A stretch of 64,000 bases of DNA from Turbatrix aceti (taxonomy: Eukaryota; Nematoda; Chromadorea; Rhabditida; Panagrolaimidae): contig OZ017766.1 in the NCBI GenBank assembly GCA_963969345.1, forward strand, positions 7,254,001 to 7,318,000, read 5' to 3'. The notes under the pieces are model-generated. The model was given only the letters and a program-made list of their open reading frames with translations, was not told the DNA's origin and did not search any database. This document shows positions 24,866-36,495 of the stretch, piece by piece. The position numbers were made by a program, and so were the translations under genes. Numbering within the stretch: the stretch's first letter is position 1; each line of letters begins with the position of its first letter.

Positions 24866-25968
24866 ATGGCAAATTTGATGACATCCTTCGACGATGTAAA
24901 AAATGCGATTGCAGTACTCCATGGTTTGTATTTTTTTGCTAATTAGCTGGTGTATTTTATATACAAATTTCAGACCAAATGGCAGCTTTGGACCCCAATT
25001 CTGAGATGCACGACGAGCTTCTGAACGAATTTGTTGTCTTGATTAAAAGAAGAAAAATGCTGAAAAATTACACCTCTGAAAGAAAAACGCGAATTTACGA
25101 CGTCAACAAAGATATCGATGAGAGACTGAAAAAGGTGACTGAAGAGCTCGAAGACGAAAGAAAAGAACGCCTTGCCAGCATTGACCACGACTACGAAGAC
25201 AAAGTCAAAGAACTGCCTGAATACTCCTTTCCGATAGAAAGTTACTGTAGTACCAATGTTGAAACCGCAAAATTGGTGGTACGACACATGCAAAGATATA
25301 CGATGGATTTTGAAGATGTTCCGAAAGAAAGGAATTTCTTCCATGCCGCTGCTTGCTCAAATTGGAGCAAGTATGTTTCAACAGAATTCGAAGGCAGATT
25401 CGACGATTTGACCAATAAATTATGGTCAAACGAGCCAACCTTCCAAACGACACCAAATATCCACTGACACTTGCCGACGTCGATCGCATTATTCACTTGC
25501 CGAGTTACAAGAAAGAAATTTTTGTCGTCTTGGACACATCGCTCCGAGTCATCCTGACGAATGCCGGGTACAGTAAAGAACATAAACACCCCTTTCTTGT
25601 GGTTTACGACTCCATTACCCATAAATTTGCTCCTATTTCCATCAGAGAACAAAAACGTGAGTTAAAAACTTGAAACTTTATAAATGATTTTTTCCGATTT
25701 TTTAGAACAAATATTTTTGCGATAAGTGCTTCCGTTACGAACCGGATCCGTGTCCTGCCAGGGCCGATTGTGCCCGATCTGTCTGCGCACAGGAGACGAC
25801 GTCAAGTGCTCCAAGCCATCTTCCGAATCCAAGTTCCAAATCTGTCCAAAATGCAATGCTCACTGTCACACCGACGATTGCTTCCAAACTCATCAGAAAG
25901 TTTGCCCTCGTCCTGTTTCTGGGCTTCATGACGACATTGTAGAACTTTTACGCAGCATCGCAGTTTAA
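24866..25968 (+). pseudogene. Cys/His-rich zinc-binding protein gene, copy 2 (broken)
   Basis: Exons 24866-24923, 24974-25656 and 25706-25968 are suggested by GT-AG junctions. From the ATG (5 nt after TTCTAG) through about 25428 the frame is open; it encodes a charged helical region (KKVTEELEDERKERL) and then a globular part (MQRYTMDFEDVPKERNFFHA). A net 2-nt difference from copy 1 near 25430 shifts the frame. In exon 3 an indel near 25760 separates FCDKCFRYE from CPICLRTG. The lesions differ from those of copy 1, so the common ancestor was probably intact and both copies decayed independently. Exon 3 ends with the C-x2-C-x3-C-x4-C-x3-H-x3-C zinc-finger-like pattern. Confidence 0.55.
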
Positions 25969-26439
25969 ACTTAAATACACTTTTGAATAATTTTTTGTGC
26001 CCTATTTATCGATGTAAGTAGAGTGCCTAATCTGTAATCACTAATAAATAAATAAAAATTATAAAAGATGCCTTGCCACCTTCTCTAATAAAAATCACGA
26101 GTTCGCATTTCCGCTTGTGTTTTGCGTTGTCTTTTTTTTTCAATTTCAATATTTCCGTCGTTAAAAAAATCGATTGCGTGTCTTCACCGTTTGATCAGTT
26201 CAAATCAGTTTATAAATCAGCTTAGTTCGTAGATCATTTAGGTCACAATTTCATCCTTCCGACCCGTGCTACAAAATGTAAAAAAGTTGTCACATTTTTC
26301 AAAAATAAAAAATAAAAAATAAAAAACGGATTTTTTGGAGCGTAACAGTGAACAATTTTTCTTCCGATATTTTTTGTTGACACGAAACTTTTTTTGTTTT
26401 TTTTGGCATTCTTGGGTTTTTCGACTCGACACAGGCTCG

Positions 26440-27155
26440 AAACAATACCGAGTGTCTTTTCTTTGTTTCATTGCGATCGTAAAAAACAAGGCTATACTAC
26501 CGCCTGGAATGGGAACGGGAATGGAAATTGGAATTCGAGGGACCGTATTCGCGAACAAATTCAAAATTTATTTTTCAAGTTCGTTGATGAACATTTCTAA
26601 TTTTTTTGAACAGATAAAAGAAACAAAAGGAGGCACCAAATTTCTGTACATTTTGAAAATTAAGTCAAAAATGTTGTTATTGATAAAAAAAATACAAAAA
26701 AGTTCATGAAAAAGTTTAGAAAAACTGTTATAAAATGCAAATTACATATTTTTGCTTGAGTAAACGAAATTTGACCAAAATGGTAAAAACTCGAATGTTC
26801 GATGTTCGTTCGTGTTCGTTCGCGAACGTGGACAAAGTTGTTCATGTTCGTTCGTCTTTGTGAACAAAATTTGAAAAAATAAAATGTTTATGTTCGTTCA
26901 TGAACAAGAACTCGAGTGTTCTGCTTCCATCCTTGGCCGTGTTATCGTGTTATCAGTCGGGACAAAGCCCCTACATCTGACCACGTTATTTATTTGACAG
27001 TGCAGCTGAAGTTAAGTTGGCGTTCGTTCGTCTGACTGCATGAAGCAAATGAACTTTTCCCGGCTGACAAGGTTAACTGAAACGAACCCGGAGAAAAGTT
27101 GCCAGAAACGTGTCACGCTGAAGGGCCGGGCCGGGCCGGACAGGGCCGTTAATCC
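26440..27155. repeat. 0.7-kb dispersed repeat, copy b
   Basis: Second full match of 22946-23662, about 3.5 kb away and outside the large duplication. Boundaries are set by loss of similarity on both sides ('aacaataccgag' and 'gccgttaa'). Confidence 0.8.
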
Positions 27156-28559
27156 GGTTTCCCGTTTTTTTCAAGATGTTGTATGCATGCAGGACGAGCG
27201 ATAAGTCCTCCGTCGGCCGTCGTATGTAGTCGTTCGAGCCATTAGACTGCATTTCACAGCGATACATACGACAACGGTTAACGGGGTGGTCAAAGGGCAA
27301 CAAGCAGGCAGGCATGCGTCTTACAGAAGATAAATACACATGTATAAGTTTCTAAGTTTTAGCGCCCTTTAAATGTCCGTGCGGGCATTGAAACGGAAAG
27401 TTTAGTATTTAATTGCGCCGTCTTTGGCCTGAATTAGAAGCACAAATGAGAAAAAAAACATGATTCATGATGCTTGGTCTGTCGGTTCAATTCTGATACG
27501 TACATGCATGCGTCCACAAAAAACATCTGTTCAGGAACGACTTTCATAAATCAATCTTCAAACATCCGAAATTTCCGAAGATACGATGTACACGATTGAT
27601 TGCGTGTTAACCAGAAATTTCAAAAAAATAGCCAACAAGTTTGTTGTTTTCGTTTCCATTTCAGGCAACAACCTGTGTTGTAATTTGATTTGCTTGTCTG
27701 TCGGCGCGACTCGGCTTAAAAACAGATTCTTAGAACAAAAAGTCCGGGTAAATTGGTATAAGACTTTTAAAAGTTTTTTAAGTAGGACCTTCCCTCCTTC
27801 AAGTTGTTCAATTTGTACTATGTGTATGTAAAACACACCAAAGTTTAGAAAATTTTGGTAACCCCAACGACATCGAGATTGACATCGTGCGGAATGTTCA
27901 TCAGCCTAAAAGCGCCCATCAACTTGAAAATTCCGCCTTTTGCATGCCTGGTGGTTGGTGGAAGAAGTAGGGACCCTATAGGGTGTCATTACAAATGTCG
28001 GCACACGCAATATACATATTTTTTGGGGGCTGACTCCTGCGCAAAGCTTATTGTACATTAGAGAATCGAAGAATTGTACATACGTGCGTGGTTGTCTTTT
28101 TTTTTGAGATTTCTTGAAACGACCAAAGCTTCAACCGGAAGCATTTATACCTACATACATCGTCAGAGAATCAATCAGCATCTTCACCGTGCATGCTAAC
28201 CCGCTCACCTGTGCACCGCAATAACTACTACGGCCGACGGCCGACATCTTCGAGAGGTAGGTGGTGAAGAGGGGTCGTAAATCATATAGTATATAGGAAG
28301 AAATGATCTTTGCCTGTCGCACATGGTAGCCAGGCGGCGGGCGCGACTGCTGTTGCTCTTGCTTTTGCCCCGGCGCTGGCGCCGCCGCCGGGCGCAGCGC
28401 TTCTTCTTCTTCTTCTTCTTGCATGCCACCGCAACACTTGCAGTTCGTTCCATCATTTGTCTGCCGTTCGTTTGAACGAGAGCACTCGAACGAAGCGGTT
28501 GGCACAATAATATTAGTTGCTGCTTGCGGGCGCGGACTATTTTTTTTTCTCTCTGATGG

Positions 28560-28985
28560 GTGTTTGCGTTCGCTTACGAACAATTTTAATTTTTCATGTT
28601 CGCGTTTGTTCGCGAACAAATTTTTCTCATGTTTATTTATTCGAATTTGTTTTGCAAACAAGCATAAAATTTTTGAACGGATGAAACGAACAAAAATTGA
28701 TGTAGCGCTCCAAAATTTGCGATAAATATTTGACAAAATTTGGCAAATATTATTCATCAAATTTAGGAAAACTTTTATCCAAAAATATTTGAAAAACGTA
28801 AAAAATCCCAATTATACGTTTTTTGGACTCGAAAAACAAAATTTTGCAAAATGAAGCAAAAAATTGTTTAATGTTTGTTCGTGTTCGTTCGCGAACAAAA
28901 TAAAAAAAGTACATTTTTTTCTATTTTTCTAACAAATTTTAAAAAATGTTTGTGTTCGTTCACGAACAAAAAAAAGGTTGTTCGC
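28560..28985. repeat. AT-rich repeat with GTTCGCGAAC palindromes
   Basis: Perfect GTTCGCGAAC at 28608-28617 and 28887-28896, with relaxed forms (gttcgcttacgaac, gttcacgaac) between. Related blocks are at 23290-23430, 26790-26900, 38660-39220 and 44015-44275, and a single site is at 9370-9379. Confidence 0.7.
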
Positions 28986-31900
28986 CTTTTTTTCTCATTG
29001 GATATGTATATGTACTGTAGGTGTTGTACCCAACGTACCCGAGGGCGTAGGACGTCTCTCATTGTGCATTCATGCCGCCGCTGGGTCTTCCTTATCGCGA
29101 TAATGGCATGCCCCACTCACTTCTTCTTCTTTTTTTTTTTATTTGCAACCGATGTCGACCACGCGAGCTGTCACCTCATTCTGGTACACTTTGTATTGTC
29201 TTTTTGAAGCGGTTGGTCTTCCGCCGACGCTTAAGTGCCGGGAAGATGCGGTGCAATGCATTTTCGAAGAATTTTTCTTGGACTTGTCCCGGAGACAACC
29301 AATTCGTTTTGGAACTACTATGTATAATAGTATCAACCGGGAGAGAGAGAAAAAAAAAGAGTGCGAGAGAGAGAGATTAGGCTAGATTGAAACCCTCATT
29401 CCCCTAGCCCGGCTTATCACGTTCTAGGAAAAAAATAAAAATGCCTTCCCTGATCTTGCCAGTTGTCAGTGCCAATGTGGTCATGTGCTACACTAACTTT
29501 GTCTGCTTGTAAAATAGTATGTAACTTTGCCGGCACCTAATCCCGTATTAATTAAATTGCACTACTCGAAGAGCTCGAGAATGTCGTCGACAGCTTGTCG
29601 GGACCTGGACCGGACACTATTGTGTTTCTCGAGACCAATGTCTTTTTTTTTCATTTTCATTTTCGTTTTCGTTTTCGTTTCCGTGCCCTTTTGTTTTTTT
29701 CATAAATGCCACAAGCGGTAACCCCAACGTACGTACGTACGCTTGAGTTTAGTGGTTCTCAAAGGGGTACTGAAGAATCCCCCCCGTCCCCAAAAAATTT
29801 TTTGTGAGGGCAAATTAATTTCTGCTCGTTACATAAATATGTTTTGGCGGAGTTTTGTATGAATGTATATGTATGTTGTGCTTTTATTTTATATATTATT
29901 TTATTTTATTCGTTTTCGTTTTCGTTTTCGTTTTTGGGCCGCGGCGAAACAATTGCTTTTATGCTTGCTATTTTCTTTCTGTTGTGTTCTTTTTTTCATT
30001 CCTGCTCGCTTTTTTCCATGAATTTGACGGGACGCCGCCGGCGGCGGCCAACTTTGGCCGGGAGGAGGAAGGGGAGGGGGAGGACTGATGGATGGTTGTT
30101 TATGACGCCTGCGGGCTGGGATGGGAGGATGGTTGGGGTGGTGGTCAAGCCGACGGATGACACGACACGTGAGCCGTTGTGGCCCTGGATACAGCGTCGG
30201 ATGTGGATGGATCCACGTAGAGATGAGGAGGGGGGGGGTAGGCAGAGAGTGTTGATGTACATACATACGTGCAGGCTTGTTGAAATCTGAGATGAAGTTT
30301 GCATGCTTGTCTTTTCTTGGTTTGGTCTGGTCTGGTATCGTCGGGGCAACCAACATCTTACATGGGAATTCTTAGATAGTACATTAGGATTGACTTTTGA
30401 CTTTTTGAAGGGGTTTGGTTTCACGTGCAATGGATTCGATTCGGTGCTGGTAGAAATTAGGAAATTTCTGCAGTCTGCAGTTTTTTTTATTTAAAATATT
30501 TTAACGTTCAAAAAATCATATCTGAGCATGATTTTGTAACTTTCAAAAAGTTGAACTCCATCCATCTCAGAAGCCGTGCCCGGTGAAGCGTTTGTGCGAA
30601 GCCGAGACGACGTCGAGACGTCGCGCACGAACGAACGCGCCAAGTGCAAGTGCCCCGCCGCCCCGCCCGCGGACCGGCCACGACGGAGGCAAGGCCGCCG
30701 CGTAGGGCAGCAGTGCTTCAAATGGCCTGTACATATGTACTGCTGTGCCGTTTCTGTCTGCAACAATTGAATTGAATTCTCACTGCTCAATTGGATTTGA
30801 TTTGCACATTGCGCTGCTCCATCCCCATCCTCATCCCAGTCCTTGCCGCGCTAAATAGTTACGACACTAGTATATGCCCCCGTCGTTGAGGGTTAACTAA
30901 CTCAGTCAACGCGTACTAGCTTGATTTCATCTGTGCCGTCGCTGACACTTGCCCTGTTTGTTCAAACGCACAAAAGTCGTTTTTTTTAGTATTTTAGTAA
31001 AGTATGAATTTTTATGCATTCTTCGTTTATTCTGGTATGCTTGCTGTTTTTGACGCTTGCGCGCTAGCGCGCGTTGCAGCCTGGCAGTGCCGTGCAAAGC
31101 GCGCGGAATTTTTTAAAATTTTTTTGTCATTAGCATATAGATTGCATAACGGTCTCCTGATTAACGGCATTTGTGCATTTGTGTTGGGGGTGTTTTTTTT
31201 CAGGACGTGGAGTACCTGTAATGTCCATTCATCAGAAAAGTAGACGACCTTGCACGGTACGGTGTATACGTGAACTCTGAGTGAGTGAGTGCCCTTGTTA
31301 AGAGGAAGTCAGATGACTAATGACTAATGTCGCCATCCAGAGACGTACGTGGGTCGTTAAAACGCGTCGTCAATGAAGATACATAATTTCTGAACCATAA
31401 ATTCGTTCTTTCATTCTGTATCGTAACATTTGGCATTTTCGTTTAATTAAAAAAATTTATTTGCTAATTTATTTAATTTTGAACGTTTTTAAAAAAAACG
31501 TTGATCTCGACTCCTGTCTCCTGTCATTCCCACGCCGTGCATTGTAATGTAGATAAAATACATGTATGTATGTATGTAATGAACTTACTTTTCTTCCTGT
31601 CATTTTGTCTGTCATCTGGTGACAGGACTCGTTTCCCAGTTTTTCTTCTTTTTCTCCTTCTGCGTGGTTATTTTACAACTTACATACTTTTTTTTTGTGT
31701 GTGTCTGCTTGACAGATGTGAGAGGAGGAGAGGAGGTCCATGAGTCCCGGTGAGCTACATAGTAGGTTCCGGCGTATTATGCCAGGTGTGCAGCACTCTG
31801 GAGAGGAGATTGCGGTCGGTAGACTGAGTTGGACGTCTAACTTGGATTTTTTGTGTTGTTCATGTTCGTTCTGGTTCTGAATGCCGTTTGGACTCAAGCT

Positions 31901-32577
31901 ACGCAACGAATCACCCCGTGCTTCTCGACCCCGTCGTTGTCGTGCCAAGATCGGTCCTGTGCATCGGAGGAAAGGTTGGTCGTCTGTCGTCCGTCTGGGG
32001 GTGCATGTTTTTTTTTCCCGAGAAACACTTGGTCACGGTAGATAGACATCCCCGGGAAAGGGGGGGGGCATTGGCTCGTAAAAGTGCGTCGGACGTTGGA
32101 CGTTGGATGTGGGATGTTGGGGTCGGTCTTGTTATTGTATACGGACACCACACGCGTAATTGGAATCCCGCTCTTGCTAACTCACTTATTCACTTACTTA
32201 GTTACTTACTTACTTACTTGGACGACTGACTGAGTCGTGGGACCTTTCTGAACTTGCAATATTATATCTGAACCCCAGAAAACCCAGAAAACTTCAGAAA
32301 TCGTATCCAATTTTTTTTGTTTTGCATTTAAAAAAAAAGTGCATGTTATGAGTCGAACAAAAAACGTCCGACAAATTACAAGGTTCTTTGTCCCTATTTT
32401 ATCCTTGTCCTTAGCCGCGACCCCGCCGCCGCGTTTGAACGAGATGATCACGAACACGAACGAACGCGGTGAACGCAACGCGGCTGTTATCAAAAATGAA
32501 TGCACCCTGTCTTCCGCTTGACACAGCGCCTATATTGCAATGCAATGCAATTTAATGCCCTCACTGCTCCTCTTTGT

Positions 32578-32579
32578 AG
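32578..32579 (+). promoter_or_regulatory. Acceptor upstream of the scramblase-like gene
   Basis: TCCTCTTTGTAG ends at 32579, 14 nt before the ATG. It is either a 5' UTR intron end or a spliced-leader site. Confidence 0.4.
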
Positions 32580-32593
32580 GCGGAAAACATCTC

Positions 32594-35500
32594 ATGGCGT
32601 CGGCTGACATAAGTGCCATCTCGATGCGGACCTTCCTCACGCCCAACGGCAAGGAGGAATCGTTTGGCAGTCGCTTTCGGCCTGGAGACCGAAAGATGTA
32701 CGATCTAGAGATCAAGACCCTTCTTGCGAGGACAAATAATCACCAATCAACGAAACCGGAACACGATCACCTCTTTGGCAAGCCGGTCCCGACCGCAGGC
32801 CGGACGTTTGGACTCACAGGTGAGTGCTCCTCCACAGATGTGATTTATGTGCTTTTTTTTAATGAGTTTTGGACCTCCTGGACTAAATGACAAAAAATTT
32901 TTAAAAAATTCATTTAGCGTTAAAAATTTGTTCTGAGCTATCAATCACGTTTTTGTCGGGTTATAATATAACTTCCCTGACGTAAGTGTACAAAAAGTAG
33001 CCTGACTGAGTGGAGGGGCCATAACAAAAAAATGTTTCCAATTGGAAACTTGCTGCCCTACATACATAAATATATATGTATGTAAGCGTCAGCGCCCGAG
33101 CGTGCATGAAGCGATTAGGATATCCGCTCCCTGGGGCATGCACACCTCCTTTCGCAAAAAAAAAAAATTGGCCATGGCCCTGGTCGTGGACAAAAAAAAT
33201 AATTTTGTCGCAGGCGATCCTCATCGCACGTGCATGTACATAGACTCCCGCGGGCGCGAGCAGCAGTGTCCTACGAGCGCTCGCTCCCCCTGCCGAAAAG
33301 AGAAGAGTAAACAAATTTGTGGACTTTTCAAATTTGTCAGTTTTTCCTGCTCAAGACAGCACAAAATATAGTTAGCGGGAGCGGGCGGCGACAACGGCGA
33401 CGATGGCACGAGGCCGAGGGTCGTCGCATGCGTCGTCGCCGGGAATTGTTCCCTAGCTTTTCGTTTGTGCTGGGTTTGGCTGAGTGTTGGCTGTTGGCCA
33501 TCTCCAGACACTGCTTGCTCGAAGCGTTCAAAAGTGGTTCCTGTTTTAAGCACATATGTAGTACGTGGCTTTTTGCCTCTTTGGCAGGATGGAAATTTGG
33601 AAATTATAATAAATAAAAAAAAAAATTTTTTGAACAGACTTCCCTCTTTTTTTGTTTTTTTTGTAAATAGCGCTAAACTGTCACTTTGCCTCCCTTCGCC
33701 CTTCCGGCTCGTTGATGTGGATGTTGATCGCCCGCCTTAGTGCCCTTCTTGGCGAGCGCGCGCGCGCGATGTAATTACCTGCCACCGCCAAAGCCGAAGC
33801 CGAAGCCGAAGCCGTAGTCGACGTCGGCAGCAAAAAAACGACGTCACAGAAAGAAAAAAAAAGTAATTTTGCTCTTGGCAATGGGGCAATTTGCGCTCCG
33901 TGGTTGGGTTTCAAAATAATAACGTAAATATTTAAATAAATAAATTCGTTTATGCCACCACGCAGGTTGTTAAAAATTACACCCGATTCATTTGCATTTC
34001 TTAGCATAATTCTTCGGGGGACACCCAATGCAATGCAATTTCTGGAATGCATAACGCGCTTTTTTTTGTTTGTTCAAGGCATTTGAGAAAAAAAACAAAA
34101 CAAAAAAATTAGTATATTATAATTTCTGGGGGCAAAGGGGTGGTTGGTTTACGTCAAGAAATGCACAAGGGTACAGGTAACCTCACCTGCGTGGGAAATG
34201 GATATGAGAAAGCTACGTGCGCAGAGCGAAAGGAATTCAAGTGCACTTTTCGTCAACAAAATATAAAATTTAGAAATTGAAAAAATTTAGTATTTTGAAA
34301 AAATTTGGTAAAACACAAAAATTTTAATTTTTGTCTTAAAAGAAATTTGAATTTTGAAATTTTGAAAATTGAAATTCAGAAATTTAGAATTTAGAAATTT
34401 GAATTTCTAAATTTTGAATTTTGAATTTTAGAAATATAGAAATATAGAAATTTTAATTTAGAAATTTAGAAATTAGAAATTTCAAAATTTTAAAATTTCG
34501 AAATTTTAAAATTTTGAAATTAGAAATTTTGAAAATTGAAATTTGAAATTTTGAAAATTGAAATTTTGAAAGTTTAAAATTAGAAATTTAAAAATTTTTG
34601 AAATTTGAGTATTTCTTTGTTTTTATGGTCATTTGAATGTAATTACAAAAAAAAGAACAATAAATGGATCAAAAACCGGCAAAAATTAGGAAATTAGGAA
34701 ACTCATTAATTTCAGCCTTTGCGTGGTGGCTTTTTTTTCTATTTTAATTTAATTTACGCGTGAAAAGCCAACACTTGGCCCTTTCCTCTTTTTTTGGCGC
34801 AAAAAGCACAAAACCAATCCGACATTGTATTTTTTCAGAATTGCCGGGCGCAAGCACGTCCTCGGCCCATTCTGGCCTCAACAGGCCTTCGCAACCGACG
34901 ACGACGACAACGACCATCTCTGCGCCGCCGCCGCTTGTCATCGAAAAAGTCGGCACGACGACGAACGGCATCCTGGCACAGACGAGACAACAGCAGCCCA
35001 AAGCCATGATTTCGGACAACGACGCCGACAACGGTGGACGGGCTTCTTCGTGCTCGGATCGTGCAGCGGATAACGAAGTCTCCGAAACCCTAAAATCCTC
35101 TGAGAGCGGTGATCGTCCGATGCAGCACAACACGATGCTTGTACCCAACAAATGGCAGGTCCTATACTTTGTCGCTCATACCAAAGCTCTGAGAATCAAG
35201 AGAACAGGCTGCGAACTACAGGTCACGGATACGGCAAATTTTCCACTCTTTGACGTATTTCAAAAATCACATTGCTTCCGGTGTACCTGGATTCTGGAAT
35301 CATACGGTAAACCTGTTCTCATAATTATCGATGGAAACAAGGGCATTGCCAAGCGAAATGGGCCACCTGTTTTCAATGTCATCAACGCTGAATCCGAGGA
35401 AGTCGGAAATTTTGTCACAGGTGCGTTTTTTTTTGGCCACAAAGTTTTTTTTTACCGTATGACTTTTTACGACCGCTTTCTTAGTCTTGCGGAAAATTTT

Positions 35501-36314
35501 TGAGATTGAAGATTTGAATTATGTATGTTTTGATGGCATAATTAATCACAGCTAAGCTTTATGGCCTATGGCAGAACACAAAATGGCTTATTGGGGATTT
35601 TTATGCTCGAAAGTGCATTTTTTATCATGAAAAAACCAAAATTTAAATTTTCTTTGTGAGACCACATTTTTGCTGCGAGACGCTTTTTTTCGCTGTGAGA
35701 CCCATTTTCAAAAAAAGTGATGCATTTTTTTACAATAAAAAAAGCAAATTCAAGTTTTCTTTTCGAGACCACATTTTTGAGGCGTTAGGTTTTTTTCGCA
35801 GTGGGACTCATTTTCAAAAAAAAACGACGCAATGTTTTATGACGAAAAAAAAATTGTAAGCGTCTCTTTCTTCTCGGGACCATCTTTTCGCCGGGGGACT
35901 TGTTTTTTCGTTGCAAAAGCCATTTTCAACAAAAAACTGCATTTTTTGTCACAAAAAAACAAAATTTCAATTTTCTTCTCGAGACCATCATTTTTGCTGT
36001 GAGACTCGTTTTTTTCGTTTTTTTATAAAAATCCTATTTCAGGTGACCCATTTGTAATCCAAAACGCAGACAAAGCCATCATCGCCCGTTTCGCGTCCTT
36101 CGAAGGCTCCGAACCGAGGCTCCGAAATTGGCAGTGCATCCTGGAAGGCACCGGTCAGGAAATCTGCCTACTCGAACACCGAAAGCCCCAGGTATACATT
36201 GTCCGCTTCTCCGGCCAGATGGGCTTTACGCTCAAGCTTCTCATCCTCGCCGCAGCTGTCCAGATCGCCGCTAGCCCGTCGCCCACGAAGAATCCGTGCT
36301 GTGCTGTCATGTAG
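32594..36314 (+). CDS. Scramblase/Tubby-C-like protein with CaaX box
   Basis: Exons 32594-32819, 34839-35420 and 36043-36314 join in frame to 359 aa. Residues 1-about 145 are polar and low in complexity, with a Thr/Pro/Ser-rich stretch. From about residue 165 a beta-rich domain follows (NKWQVLYFVAH, RCTWILESYGKPVLIII, NWQCILEGTGQEICLLE) and then a hydrophobic helix (GFTLKLLILAAAVQIA). This order, beta-barrel then buried C-terminal helix, recalls phospholipid scramblases and LURP/Tubby-C folds, but I cannot match a strict signature. The end is PCCAVM: CAVM is a CaaX box of the type farnesylated, with a neighbouring Cys that could be palmitoylated, so membrane attachment is likely. Intron 1 is 2 kb. 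Confidence 0.6.
32820..34838 (+). other. Long intron 1 of the scramblase-like gene
   Basis: 2 kb with tatg/tacat microsatellites near 33060, a GC-rich part (33360-33430), a 'gaagccgaagcc' run near 33795, and a 300-bp low-complexity block (34300-34610) made of gaaatttagaaatttt-like units. No exon seen. Confidence 0.55.
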
Positions 36315-36495
36315 CACGTGCTTCACGTATATTCTTTTCCACTCCTACCAACCCCAACGGGCCCATCCGAGGCACGACGATTGTTGGACAGTGCCGGTGT
36401 CTTTTGTACATACAATTCAAACTATTTTGTTTTTTTTTGAGTGCGCTTAGCGAGATCACAGTTACCGTAAATTGAGTATCGAGGTTACAAATTAA

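Larger units (their letters stand above)
17565..26070. repeat. Segmental duplication, copy 2
   Basis: Direct repeat of 1-9270. Its left part starts at 'gtcgatttaatcaaaaaac' and matches window position 1 onwards, so the true left border of the duplication may lie further left in both copies. The amylase part matches copy 1 at nearly every base, with a handful of substitutions and small homopolymer changes. The part from 23860 to 25970 differs by many substitutions and indels. This copy keeps the uninterrupted 'aataccgag' site where copy 1 carries an LTR element. Confidence 0.93.
27156..32579. other. Intergenic region without supported genes
   Basis: I see no ORF with family motifs or consistent splicing. 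Contents: cttctt run near 28410-28430; a block rich in GTTCG palindromes (28560-28985); cgttttcgtttt runs near 29650-29690 and 29910-29935; a GC-rich patch at 30575-30720; tgta and actt microsatellites near 31560 and 32185-32220. It may include the promoter of the scramblase-like gene. Confidence 0.55.

Noticed and set aside
29844..30290. 148-codon plus-strand frame
   Set aside because: Built from cgttttcg and gg-rich simple repeats; no homology pattern seen.
30560..30775. GC-rich open frame in 27-32 kb as a possible exon
   Set aside because: No recognisable motif and no flanking splice pair that continues the frame.
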